A stretch of 64,000 nt of DNA from NCBI GenBank assembly GCA_943789205.1, contig CALSTG010000001.1, positions 186,001 to 250,000 on the forward strand, in the 5' to 3' direction. This document shows positions 9,269-19,700 of this stretch, piece by piece (position 1 is the first letter of the stretch; each line of letters starts with the position of its first letter). The position numbers and the translations under genes were made by a program. The notes beneath the pieces are model-generated. The model did no database searches. It had not been told where the DNA came from and saw nothing but the letters and a program-made list of their open reading frames with translations. The DNA comes from an uncultured Flavobacteriales bacterium (GTDB lineage Bacteria > Bacteroidota > Bacteroidia > Flavobacteriales_D > Crocinitomicaceae).

Positions 9269-9712
9269 ATGAAAAATATTGAACGTCTTCTATTTCTGTT
9301 ATTTGTTTTTGGTTTAAGCACCTTGAATGCCCAGCAATTACCGATGTACAGCCAATTCTTTTGGAACGACTTCGTGATCAACCCTGCCTATACGGGTGTC
9401 ACAAATTCGCCTCGAGTTCAGCTTGGATACCGCAACCAATGGGGAGGATTTGAAGGCGCACCTTCCACATACACTCTTGGTGGGCACACCCTACTCAAAA
9501 ATAAGAAAATGGGCTTAGGCGGCATGCTCTTCATGGACGATGCAGGCGGTGCTGTTTCGCAAATGGGGCTCCTACTCAACTACAATTACATTCTTAAGCT
9601 TAATGAGAAATCGAATTTATCTATGGCGGTATCTGGAGTGATTAACCAGTACAGCTATGATGGCTCAGGGATTGAAAATATTGATCCAGACCCAAGTTTG
9701 GTGCTACATTAA
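9269..9712 (+). pseudogene. PorP/SprF N-terminal fragment
   Basis: The first 144 codons encode a signal peptide (ending LSTLNA) and the start of a PorP/SprF outer-membrane domain (QQLPMYSQFFWNDFVINPAYTG). It matches the full gene at 13981-15620 almost residue for residue; the differences seen are synonymous. Homology ends at 9700 after DPDPSL, where the sequence changes to the interior of a LamG domain in another frame and stops within four codons. A truncated barrel is unlikely to function. The mainly third-position differences show it comes from a paralogue that was under selection, so the truncation is recent or an assembly join. Confidence 0.82.
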
Positions 9713-12700
9713 CCACAGACCGTTTTGGAACAGCTAATTCCGCTTATGATTTTGATGGGGTTGATGACCTCATTGACTACGGCAATATAGCCTCATTGAA
9801 TGGTCAGTCCGCACTGACAATTTCGGTTTGGTTCAAATCGTTAGGAAATGTGTTTTATTCGAGAATATTGGGCAAGGAGTTGGATGGGGACGGTCAAAAC
9901 GGTTTTACGCTGTCCTACTCAACTAATAACGGTAGTAATTTACGCGTAAATATGCGTAATAATGCCAATGGACAAGGTGATAATTCAACCCTCACCATTT
10001 TAAACAATCAATGGTACCATGCTGTATTTGTATTTGATGGCAACGGGAATACAAACTCAGATAAGTTGAAGCTTTTCATTGATGGTATAAACGTTTCTTT
10101 GACTTACAATGGTGCATTGACAAGTGCCACCTCGACCAACTCTTACCCTTTTTATGTTGGTAACATGAACGGTAATATTTCGGAGTCCCCTTTCCATGGA
10201 GATATCGACGACATCGGGATCTGGAACCGAGCATTGACCGAATGTGAGATTCAAGACTTGTCTAATGCGGAACTCAATGCCCCGACGGTAGATTTAGGAG
10301 ATGACCAAACTTTGTGTGCAGGAAACAACTTAGTTTTAGACGCAGGAGCGGGATACAACTACTACAACTGGAGCACAGGTGAAACCACACAAACCATTAC
10401 CGTTAGTGCGGCGGGAACTTACACCGCTACGGTGGGAGATTCAACTCCAGTGTTGAACAATCATTCCATGAGTTTTGATGGGGATGACTATATCCAAGGT
10501 AATGCATCAGGTAGTTCACTTGACGTTTCTAGCAATAACACAATTACAATGAATGCTTGGATAAAACCAAATGCAAATTCTGATGGAGGAACCATATTTT
10601 CCTATTGGCCTAATGGCTTGAATGGTTCGGTTATTACCAATTGCTCGTATCCGAATGTTCCTGTTCATCAGTATATGTTGAAGCTAGGCTCGGATAATAC
10701 CATATACTTCTTGGCCAGCGCCTGTAATGTAAATGTGAATCAATTTGAACAAGGGGAAGCAAATGTAACTGTCGAAACTTTAAGTCCATCGGAGTGGCAT
10801 TATGTATCCATGACATACGACACCCAGACCATCAAGCTATACATTGACGGAAATTTAAGTTACACCCACATAGTAACTGGTACCTTTGACCAATACAACC
10901 AGGGTGAATACTACATCGGTTCCGATAACGGATCTGACCGAGTTGAAGGACATTTGGACGATATTAACATCTGGAATACGGCACTCACTCAAGTTGAAAT
11001 CCAGCAATACATGAATTGTCCTCCTACTGGAAATGAAGCAGGATTAGTGGGATATTGGAACTTTGAGGAAGGTAGTGGAAATACGGCCATAGACCAAACA
11101 TCAAATGGAAACGACGGAACTATAAATGGCGCAACGTGGAGTACGGATACACCTGAACAGGTTTGTATGGGATGCACGGCCACAGATACCGTTGCGATCT
11201 CAGTGATCGACCCCACCATCACGGCATCTGCCGAGACGATTTGTATTGGGGATAGTGTGGAATTGAGTGTTGCAAGCCCGAGTGGATACTCTTTAGATTT
11301 CGACGGGGATGATGATTACAATGACTTTGGATCAGGAATGAATAATATGACTTTTCCTATTTCGATACAAGCAGATTTATTATTTCCAAATTTAACTAAT
11401 GGTGATGACGGGTTTATGGTATTTTCATCCGATGAAAATCCAAATAATTATAGTGGTTTCTGGTTTTTTATTGGTCCAAATACAATTGAATTATCATACG
11501 GAGATGGTTCGGCAACAACAGTAAATTCTAGAAGATCAAAAATCGCAAACCATACAATAACGGAAGACAATTGGGTAAATATATCCGGAACTATAAACGG
11601 CCCAACCGATATAACAATACGAGTCAATGGAATAGATATTGGTGGAGATTATAGCGGTAACGGCGGAAATATGATTGACCAAGGGTTTAATGCCTCATGC
11701 GGTATGTACAATGATAATCCAGGCACCACAAACTACTATTATAATGCCCTTATTGATAATTTAACAGTTTGGAACACAGCGCTTACTGAATCCGAAATTC
11801 AACAATACATGACCTGCCCGCCAAACGGCACTGAAGCAGGACTAGTAGGCTATTGGAACTTCGAAGAAGGAAGCGGAACAACTGCAAATGACCTAACCTC
11901 TAATGGGAACAATGGAACCATCAACGGAGCGGTTTACAGCACAGATGTTCCAACGACATGCAATTCTGCCGACATCACGTGGTCTACAGGAGAAACTTCA
12001 TCCTCCATCACGGTCACTCCATCTCAAACCACTACCTACTCCGTAACTGTCGATGACGGAATCGCATCGTGTACAGATGATATTGAAATTACAGTGAGTG
12101 ATCCTCAAATAGATTTTGGAGGTGACCAAACCATTTGTTCTGGAGATGATTTGGAGCTTGATGCAGGAGCGGGATACAATTACTACAACTGGAGCACAGG
12201 TGAAACCACACAAACCATTACCGTTAGTGCGGCAGGAACTTACACCGCCACGGTGGGAGATTCAACTCCAGTGGTCAATGACTATTCCATGAGCTTTGAT
12301 GGTCAGGATGATTATGTTGATCTTAATGTTAATTATGCGCCAACCAACAACGCAGATGCTACAATTTCATTTTGGACTATTTATAATGGTAATAATGGTG
12401 GTAACATTATCAGTAAGTATGAAAATTTGCAACCAACAAATAGCAATTATTTCATAAGCGTAAATGGACCTACAAATACTTACAGAGTCACAGGTGATGG
12501 CACTGACGTTCTAGATTTTGGCACTGTACAACAAAATATTTGGACTCATATTACGGTCGTTTTTCAGAGCGACGGCACTGTGAACTGTTATGTTGATGGA
12601 GTAATTCAGGGGAATGGTACAATTAATTTAAATACTAATCTTGCATCAGTATCAACTAGCATTGGAAAAGTGAATGGTTCCTTTCCCGGATTCTATGATG

Positions 12701-13974
12701 GCAGTATCGACAATTTACAAATCTGGAGCACTGCCCTGTCCCAATCCGAAATCCAGAACTACATGAACTGCCCTCCTACTGGAAACGAAGCGGGATTAGT
12801 TGGATACTGGAACTTTGAGGAAGGTAGTGGAAATACGGCCATAGACCAAACATCAAATGGTAATGATGGCAGCATCAATGGAGCAACTTACGACACTGAT
12901 ACACCCGAGCAAGTTTGCGTATCCTGCACGGCTACATCTGATGTTGTAGTGACAGAAGCTGTACCAACGAGCAGCACAGATACTCAAGAAGCCTGCGAAT
13001 CGTTTACCTGGATTGATGGAAACACCTATACAGATGACAATACAACAGCAACTTTTGTCACTACAAACGCCGCTGGATGCGACAGTACCATCACGCTCGA
13101 CCTTACAATCCTTGAATCGTCAAGTAGTACAGATATCCATGAAGTATGTGATGAGTTCACTTGGATTGACGGAAACACTTACACAGAGAACAACAATAAC
13201 GCCACCTTTACAACTACAAATACTGCAGGATGTGACAGTGTCATCACATTAAATCTGACCATCAACAACCTAACTACTTTAGATGCAGGTATTGACCAAA
13301 CGGTTTGTGAAGGCACCGATATAACACTGACTGCAACTGGAGCTGCAGTTTATGATTGGGATGATGATATTCAGAATGGAGTTCCATTCAACGCACAATT
13401 GGGTTCAAATACCTACACGGTTGAAGGAACGGATGCAAATGGTTGTGAGGATGAACAATCAGTCACCATCACAGGTACACCTTATCCTGAATTGATTTTT
13501 GAGGTTACGGACCCTGCCTGTCAGGGAGAATCCTCAGGTAACATTGTGGCTGTTGCTAGCAATGGCACAGCACCATACAGCTTTGTCTGGAACAATGGAA
13601 CGCTGCAATCGGAGAATAATGGGGTTGGCGCAGGAACCTACGAAGTCACTGTTACTGATGATAATGAATGTGAGACCCAAGGATCTGTTGCGGTGATTGA
13701 TCCAACAGAGCCATGCTTCTTCATTCCAGGAGGTCTAACGCCAAATGGTGATGGAGCAAATGAGACCTGGGAGATTGGAGGGTTGTCGCAATATCCAGAT
13801 GCCAAAGTAATGGTCTATGACCGTTGGGGACAGCAAGTATATACAGGAGAATACAGTTCTGCTGCATGGGATGGCACATCAAATGGAAAGGAATGTCCTA
13901 CTGCAGATTATTATTATATCCTCGATTTGGGAGATGGACAAAAATTTAACGGTGTGGTTACGCTCAAAAAGTAG
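9697..13974 (+). CDS. Giant LamG-repeat T9SS type B cargo protein, 5' end missing
   Basis: The annotated ATG at 9796 falls inside a LamG/concanavalin-like domain; the frame is open back to about 9683 and encodes the domain's usual lead-in (TTDRFGTANSAYDFDGVDD). The signal peptide and any upstream domains are therefore missing. Visible order: four LamG-type domains, several ending ALT-EIQ-YM-CPP...EAGLVGYWNFEEG; an SprB/Ig-like linker module containing AGYNYYNWSTGETTQ twice; two WIDGNTYT modules; an SprB-like repeat; a type B C-terminal domain (FFIPGGLTPNGDGANE...TLKK). LamG domains commonly bind glycans. It is followed at once by the PorP/SprF-OmpA gene, its likely secretion partner. Without an export signal it is non-functional as written. 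Confidence 0.85.
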   Translation, partial: FGATLTTDRFGTANSAYDFDGVDDLIDYGNIASLNGQSALTISVWFKSLGNVFYSRILGKELDGDGQNGFTLSYSTNNGSNLRVNMRNNANGQGDNSTLTILNNQWYHAVFVFDGNGNTNSDKLKLFIDGINVSLTYNGALTSATSTNSYPFYVGNMNGNISESPFHGDIDDIGIWNRALTECEIQDLSNAELNAPTVDLGDDQTLCAGNNLVLDAGAGYNYYNWSTGETTQTITVSAAGTYTATVGDSTPVLNNHSMSFDGDDYIQGNASGSSLDVSSNNTITMNAWIKPNANSDGGTIFSYWPNGLNGSVITNCSYPNVPVHQYMLKLGSDNTIYFLASACNVNVNQFEQGEANVTVETLSPSEWHYVSMTYDTQTIKLYIDGNLSYTHIVTGTFDQYNQGEYYIGSDNGSDRVEGHLDDINIWNTALTQVEIQQYMNCPPTGNEAGLVGYWNFEEGSGNTAIDQTSNGNDGTINGATWSTDTPEQVCMGCTATDTVAISVIDPTITASAETICIGDSVELSVASPSGYSLDFDGDDDYNDFGSGMNNMTFPISIQADLLFPNLTNGDDGFMVFSSDENPNNYSGFWFFIGPNTIELSYGDGSATTVNSRRSKIANHTITEDNWVNISGTINGPTDITIRVNGIDIGGDYSGNGGNMIDQGFNASCGMYNDNPGTTNYYYNALIDNLTVWNTALTESEIQQYMTCPPNGTEAGLVGYWNFEEGSGTTANDLTSNGNNGTINGAVYSTDVPTTCNSADITWSTGETSSSITVTPSQTTTYSVTVDDGIASCTDDIEITVSDPQIDFGGDQTICSGDDLELDAGAGYNYYNWSTGETTQTITVSAAGTYTATVGDSTPVVNDYSMSFDGQDDYVDLNVNYAPTNNADATISFWTIYNGNNGGNIISKYENLQPTNSNYFISVNGPTNTYRVTGDGTDVLDFGTVQQNIWTHITVVFQSDGTVNCYVDGVIQGNGTINLNTNLASVSTSIGKVNGSFPGFYDGSIDNLQIWSTALSQSEIQNYMNCPPTGNEAGLVGYWNFEEGSGNTAIDQTSNGNDGSINGATYDTDTPEQVCVSCTATSDVVVTEAVPTSSTDTQEACESFTWIDGNTYTDDNTTATFVTTNAAGCDSTITLDLTILESSSSTDIHEVCDEFTWIDGNTYTENNNNATFTTTNTAGCDSVITLNLTINNLTTLDAGIDQTVCEGTDITLTATGAAVYDWDDDIQNGVPFNAQLGSNTYTVEGTDANGCEDEQSVTITGTPYPELIFEVTDPACQGESSGNIVAVASNGTAPYSFVWNNGTLQSENNGVGAGTYEVTVTDDNECETQGSVAVIDPTEPCFFIPGGLTPNGDGANETWEIGGLSQYPDAKVMVYDRWGQQVYTGEYSSAAWDGTSNGKECPTADYYYILDLGDGQKFNGVVTLKK
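10335..10455 (+). repeat. Internal direct repeat of LamG gene (other copy about 12161-12274)
   Basis: About 115 bases encoding LDAGAGYNYYNWSTGETT and following residues occur twice with only a few third-position differences. A second pair, encoding the CPPTGNEAGLVGYWNF segment, lies near 11025-11110 and 12770-12855. These show recent module duplication or gene conversion inside the cargo gene. Confidence 0.85.
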
Positions 13975-13980
13975 AAGCTT

Positions 13981-15620
13981 ATGAAAAATTTGAACGTCTT
14001 CTATTTCTGTTATTCGTTTTTGGTTTAAGCACCTTGAATGCACAACAATTACCGATGTACAGCCAATTCTTTTGGAACGACTTCGTCATCAACCCTGCCT
14101 ATACGGGTGTCACAAATTCGCCTCGAGTTCAGCTTGGATACCGCAACCAATGGGGAGGATTTGAAGGCGCACCTTCCACATACACACTTGGTGGGCATAC
14201 CCTACTCAAAAACAAGAAAATGGGCTTAGGCGGCATGCTCTTCATGGACGATGCAGGCGGTGCTGTTTCGCAAATGGGGCTCCTACTCAACTACAATTAC
14301 ATTCTTAAACTTAATGAGAAATCGAATTTATCTATGGCGGTGTCTGGGGTGATTAATCAGTACAGCTATGATGGTTCAGGGATTGAAAACATAGACCCAG
14401 ATCCGAGCCTAAGCGGCAGTATCAAGCAAATGTCCCCAGACATGAGCTTTGGGCTTTTGTATTCCTTAAGTGATAAATTGCGCGTTGGATTAGGTGTCAA
14501 CCAATTGATTCAAAGCCGACTTTCTAAATTGGATGATTTAAATGCGCTATCATTGGGTGAGAATCGATTGATCAGGCACTATAATTTTTCAACATCCTAT
14601 TCCTTTAAACTATCAGAATCCTTTGATTTAGATCCTTATTTTTTGTTGCGCAGTACTATGATTGCGCCTCCTCTAATCGAATTGGGCACCAAGGGAACCT
14701 TTAATGATTTACTTTTCTTTGGTTTGAGCTATAGACATCTCGAATCTGCTATTGCGATGTTGGGGGTTAATTTTAAAAATACGGTCTTAGCGTACAGCTA
14801 CGATTACAATACTTCTGATATTAGTGGTTATTCCAATGGCTCTCATGAGGTGCTACTCGCCTATCAATTTAAGAATCCTGAACCTCCTACAGAACCCAAA
14901 AAAGAGGAAAACCCAGACAGAGATGGAGACGGCATTCTTGACAAGGATGATTTATGTCCTGACACTCCAGGATTAAAAGAATTTAAAGGATGCCCTGATA
15001 CAGACAGTGATGGCTTATTTGATGCGATTGACGATTGTCCGAAAACCTTTGGACCAAAAGAAAACAATGGCTGTCCCTACCCAGACACAGATGGAGATGG
15101 ATTACTTGACAATGCAGACGATTGCCCAAACATTGCCGGTCCTGTCGAAAACAAAGGATGCCCATATAAGGATACTGATGGTGATGGCCTTTTAGATAAA
15201 GACGATGAGTGCCCAATGACTCCTGGCCCAAAAGAAAACAAAGGATGCCCAATCATAGAAAAAGAAGAGCAAGAAGTATTGAATACTGCCTTTAGTAATT
15301 TAGAGTTTGAAACCAGCCTTGATGTCATTAAATCGGGGTCCAAACCTGCCCTTATTGAGCTTGCCAATACACTGAAAAAGAAACCTGATTGGAAGCTAAA
15401 ACTTTCAGGTCATACCGACAATGTGGGTGATGATGATGCCAATATGGTTCTATCTAAAAAACGTGCTGAATCAGTTAAGAAATTTCTTACTACTCAGGGA
15501 ATTGATGAAAATCGAATAAAGACGGAATTCTTTGGTGAATCCAAACCTATCGCCGCTAACGACACATCAGCAGGTCGTCAGAAAAATAGACGGGTTGAAT
15601 TCAAGATTAGATTTGACTGA
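13981..15620 (+). CDS. PorP/SprF family T9SS protein fused to TSP3 repeats and OmpA domain (frameshift in signal peptide)
   Basis: The ORF track starts at 14034, but the homologous fragment at 9269 shows the true start is the ATG at 13981. One base is missing in AAAAATTT near 13984-13992, which throws the signal peptide out of frame. The rest reads through: PorP/SprF barrel (about 1-280 of the 528-residue ORF), four to five Asp-rich thrombospondin type 3 repeats (DRDGDGILDKDD, DTDGDGLLD; about 296-408) likely to bind calcium, then an OmpA/MotB peptidoglycan-binding domain (about 414-528, LSGHTDNVGDDDAN, GRQKNRRVEF). PorP/SprF proteins work with type B cargo in secretion and surface attachment. 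The OmpA domain would tie this one to peptidoglycan. It follows the LamG cargo gene after 6 bases. Confidence 0.88.
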
Positions 15621-15702
15621 TTTTTTTTATTAACAATAACTGATTTAATATTCATTCAAGCAGACTTTTTATTATATTGTATTCTAACTAAACTATAATA
15701 AA

Positions 15703-16320
15703 ATGAAAAAATTTGCTTTACTATTAACAGCGGCATTTTCAATGACGCTTATCTTGGACTCGTGTTCAGTCCAAAAACGCTATCACAGAAAAGGATTCAC
15801 AGTAAACTGGAATAATGCTTCTGTAAACATGAAGAAAAACCGTAAGGTTGTTCATACGGAATCGATTCAAGAGGATGCTATTGTTTCGAACACTATTGAA
15901 AAAAAGAAGTTAACAAAGAACTATGAGACACCGGTTTCAATGGACATTGCTTCTACAAGTGTCGCGGCTCCGACTTTAACAAATACTGCACCATCAATTG
16001 CAGCGCACTCTTCCGTTAAAAATCAAGCTGTGACTTTTGCAAATACTGCAAAAGCGATGAGCAAAGAAGATGTTAAATCAACCAAGAAGGCCGCCAAAGA
16101 AAATTATTAAGGCCATCAAAAAGAACCAACAGCAAGATTCGAAAACAGATACAATCATCTATCTGTTATTAATTCTTCTTGTGCCTTTTGGAACTACTAT
16201 TTCGATGTATCTTTATGAAGGGTCATGGACAGGACGTGTTACAGCGAACTTGTTACTCACTCTACTTTGTGGACTTCCAGGATTGATTCATGCTTTAGTT
16301 GTAATATTTGGAAACAAATA
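15703..16320 (+). CDS. Lipoprotein fused to Pmp3/YqaE membrane domain (frameshifted)
   Basis: Two overlapping ORFs (15703-16110 and 16070-16321) read best as one protein of about 205 residues broken near 16105. The first half has a lipobox-like LILDSCS followed by QKRYHRKGF and a Ser/Ala/Lys-rich linker. The second half is a Pmp3/YqaE-type two-helix segment (LLLILLVPFGTTISMYLYEG ... LLCGLPGLIHALVVIFG). I recall Bacteroidota proteins in which the same two parts are fused, which supports a single gene. Pmp3-like proteins are small membrane proteins linked to stress and ion balance; the role here is unknown. Alternative: two separate overlapping genes. Confidence 0.65.
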
Positions 16321-16635
16321 AAGTATTGAATACACTTTTTAAAATGCTTCTAGCCTCAGTGCTAGGAGCATTTCTTTTTTTATTTTTCTTACCTGCGGAC
16401 TATTTTGATTCCGGGCAAAGTATGTGTGTATCCATTTGGTTATTTGATCTAGAATGTTTTGGGTGTGGTCTAACTAGGGGAATAATGCATTTGATGCATT
16501 TGGAATTTCAAGAGGCTTGGGAGTTTCAATAAATTATCGTTTCTAATAATGCCTATTGGTTTGTTACTCTGGATACATCTTTTCGGTATTCTTATCGGGA
16601 GAAGTTATTTCTCTTTCTTTAAAAGGTTCTACTAA
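16308..16635 (+). CDS. DUF2752 membrane protein (frameshifted)
   Basis: The ORF stops at 16532, but removing one base near 16529 (TTTCAATAAA) continues it to 16635, adding a second hydrophobic segment (LSFLIMPIGLLLWIHLFGIL). The FGCGLTRGI motif is the conserved core of DUF2752, a small integral membrane family of unknown function. The start may be the TTG at 16308, overlapping the preceding gene, or the ATG at 16344 (MLLASVLGAF). It lies directly after the Pmp3-type gene and could be co-transcribed. Confidence 0.7.
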
Positions 16636-16777
16636 AACACTTATTATCAGCAGCTTAAGATAAAGATTGATTACGCAGCATTTTACGTAAAAAAATTGTA
16701 TCATTTCTTTCAATATTAAGGCATCCTTTTAAAAACCTAAACGTCTTAACAACACTCACCTTGCTACAAATTAAACA

Positions 16778-19700
16778 ATGCGCTACTCTCTTTTTACCTG
16801 TGCGTTGCTTTTTGGATTTTTTATTACAACCGCAAAAGCACAGAAACAAACTTTAAGTGTTGACCATGACCTTAACCATGTCAACGCGAAAAGCCCAGAA
16901 AACATTATCCGCTGTTACACCATGGAAATGGATGAACAGAGAAGGAATAAGCACCCAGAACTTCCTAGTCTACAAGAAGAAGAACATCTTTTCAAAGAAG
17001 AAATAGAAAATTACAAGAAAGGAAAAGGACAAAATATGAACAAGGCCACCTTGCTCACAATTCCTTGTATATTTCACATAATAACGGATGGAGCTGGAGC
17101 CGAAAATATATCTGCTGCCCAAGTTCAAGCTCAAGTTGATCAATTAAATATTGATTTTAGAAATTTAGCCGGCTCTACAGATCCCGCAGCTGCCGATGTT
17201 GAGATCGAGTTTTGCTTAGCAATTCTCGATGAAAGCGACAATCTTTTACCAGAACAAGGAATCAATCGTGTAACTGACTACGGTGAAGGCCCTTTCAATA
17301 CTGGATTTATAGATGGTACAATTAAACCGGGAACGATATGGAATCCAGATGAATACATGAACGTATGGGTTGCTGACATAACGGGTGGCATTCTTGGCTA
17401 TGCGCAATTTCCGAGCAATTCAGGTTTAGGTGGTTTAAATGCAAATGGAGGAGCCGCAGCTACAGATGGCGTTGTTCATTTATATTCAACAATAGGTTCT
17501 GTTGCCAATCCATTTCCAGGAGGCGCACCATATAACTTAGGAAGAACCATGACCCATGAAGTTGGACATTGGCTCGGTTTACGTCACATATGGGGAGATG
17601 CAAATTGTGGAAATGATTTCTGTGCAGATACACCACAATCACAAACTTCAAACTTCGGATGTCCAAACCTTACGACCTGTGATGGAAATCAAGACATGGT
17701 AGAAAACTACATGGATTACACGAATGATGCATGTATGGATATTTTTACAGCAGACCAAAAAGACAGAATACGAACCGTAATGGATAACTGCCCTCGCCGA
17801 GCATTACTTCCGTTATCCGAAAAATGTGGCTTACCACAACCAACAATAAGTTTTGTGAATACAAATGGAGGTACAATAAATGAAGGAGAAAACTGCGACT
17901 ATGTGGACATTCCAGTAGATCTGCAAATTTCATTACCTCCAACAGATGACGCAACCGTTACATTTACACTTGGGGGAAATACCACGGCTACCCAAGGAGT
18001 AGACTTTGACATTATACCCGCATCAACAATTTTTCTGGCCAACGTAACAAACAATCAAAGCTTCATCCTTCGTATTTACAATGATGCAATTCTTGAGAAT
18101 TCCGAAATAATTGAATTACAAATCGTTGTAACTACGGCTGGAGACGCAGTTGCATCATTAGTTTCAGGAACATATACACTAACTATTTTAGACGCCAACT
18201 TTGTGGCATCGAATATTCTCTATGAGGATTTTGAATCAGGTGGCTTAGGTACTTTTACAACTCAAGGAGCCGCCACTTCCGATTTATTTCAAAATGGAAA
18301 TACGGCTAATGCTTCGAGTCAGTTCTGGATTATAGAGCCATCTAACGCTACACAGTTCGCCTATACCAATGATGATGCCTGTGATTGTGATAAATCGAAC
18401 GATCTTTTAACCTCTCCTGTTTTTAGCCTTGCTGGTTTAACCGGTGATGTTTTTCTTGAATTTGACCATGCTTTTTCTGCTGAAACCTATGAAACTGCCG
18501 AAGTCGAAATTAACACAGGTGCTGGATGGAATAATTTAATAACCCTAGCAAATGCAAGCGCAAATAACAACAACACCTTAACAACGCCATGGGTAGTTGG
18601 AAATCAGACGCTGTTAACACCATTTATTGGATCAAACAATGTTCAAATTCGTTTTATATATAACGATGGAGGCAATTGGGCATATGGTTTAGCTATCGAT
18701 AATATTCGGGTGTATTCAGATGCACCCATCGCTTCAAATAACCTTGCTGGTATGGATACTCAAGCTTCCTGTGGACCATTCACTTGGATTGATGGAAATA
18801 CATATACTGCATCAAACAATACGGCTACTTACACTATTGTCGGTGGTGGTGCAAATGGTTGTGATTCCCTAGTGACTTTAGACCTTACAATTAGCAATAC
18901 CGTAAATGGAACAGATACACAAGCTGCTTGTGGAACATTTACTTGGATTGATGGAAATACATATACTACATCAAACAATACGGCTACCTACAATATTCTC
19001 GGTGGTCGAAATGGTTGTGATTCCTTGTGACTTTAGACCTTACAATTAGCAATACCGTAAATGGAACTGATACTCAAGCTGCCTGCGAAAGCTATACTTG
19101 GATTGATGGAAATACATATACTACTTCTAACAATACGGCTACTTACACTATTTCGCTGGTCACAAATGGTTGTGATTCCTTAGTGACTTTAGATCTTACA
19201 ATTAGCAATACCGTAAATGGAACTGATACACAAGCTGCTTGTGGAACATTTACTTGGATTGATGGAAATACATATACTACATCAAACAATACGGCTACCT
19301 ACACTATTGTCGGTGGTGCAGCAAATGGTTGTGATTCCCTAGTGACTTTAGACCTTACAATTAGCAATACCGTAAATGGAACAGATACACAAGCTGCTTG
19401 TGGAACATTTACTTGGATTGATGGAAATACATATACTACATCAAACAATACGGCTACCTACACTATTGTCGGTGGTGCAGCAAATGGTTGTGATTCCTTA
19501 GTGACTTTAGACCTTACAATTAGCAATACCGTAAATGGAACAGATACACAAGCTGCCTGCGAAAGCTATACTTGGATTGATGGAAATACATATACTACTT
19601 CTAACAATACGGCTACTTACACTATTGTCGCTGGTTCAGCAAATGGTTGTGATTCCTTAGTGACTTTAGATCTTACAATTAGCAATACCGTAAATGGAAC

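Noticed and set aside
8700-9300. Insertion sequence or integron as cause of the rearranged PorP region
   Set aside because: No transposase, inverted repeat or attachment-site pattern was seen at either junction.
1-14411. A link between the two duplications because both have offsets near 4.7 kb (4693 and 4711)
   Set aside because: The lengths differ, the sequences are unrelated, and the second pair is a diverged paralogue with a unique gene between. Probably coincidence.
19020-19035. Programmed frameshift or phase-variation switch in the M43 gene
   Set aside because: No slippery heptamer or long homopolymer is present; every sister unit has the missing A, and similar indels break housekeeping genes in the window, so error is simpler.
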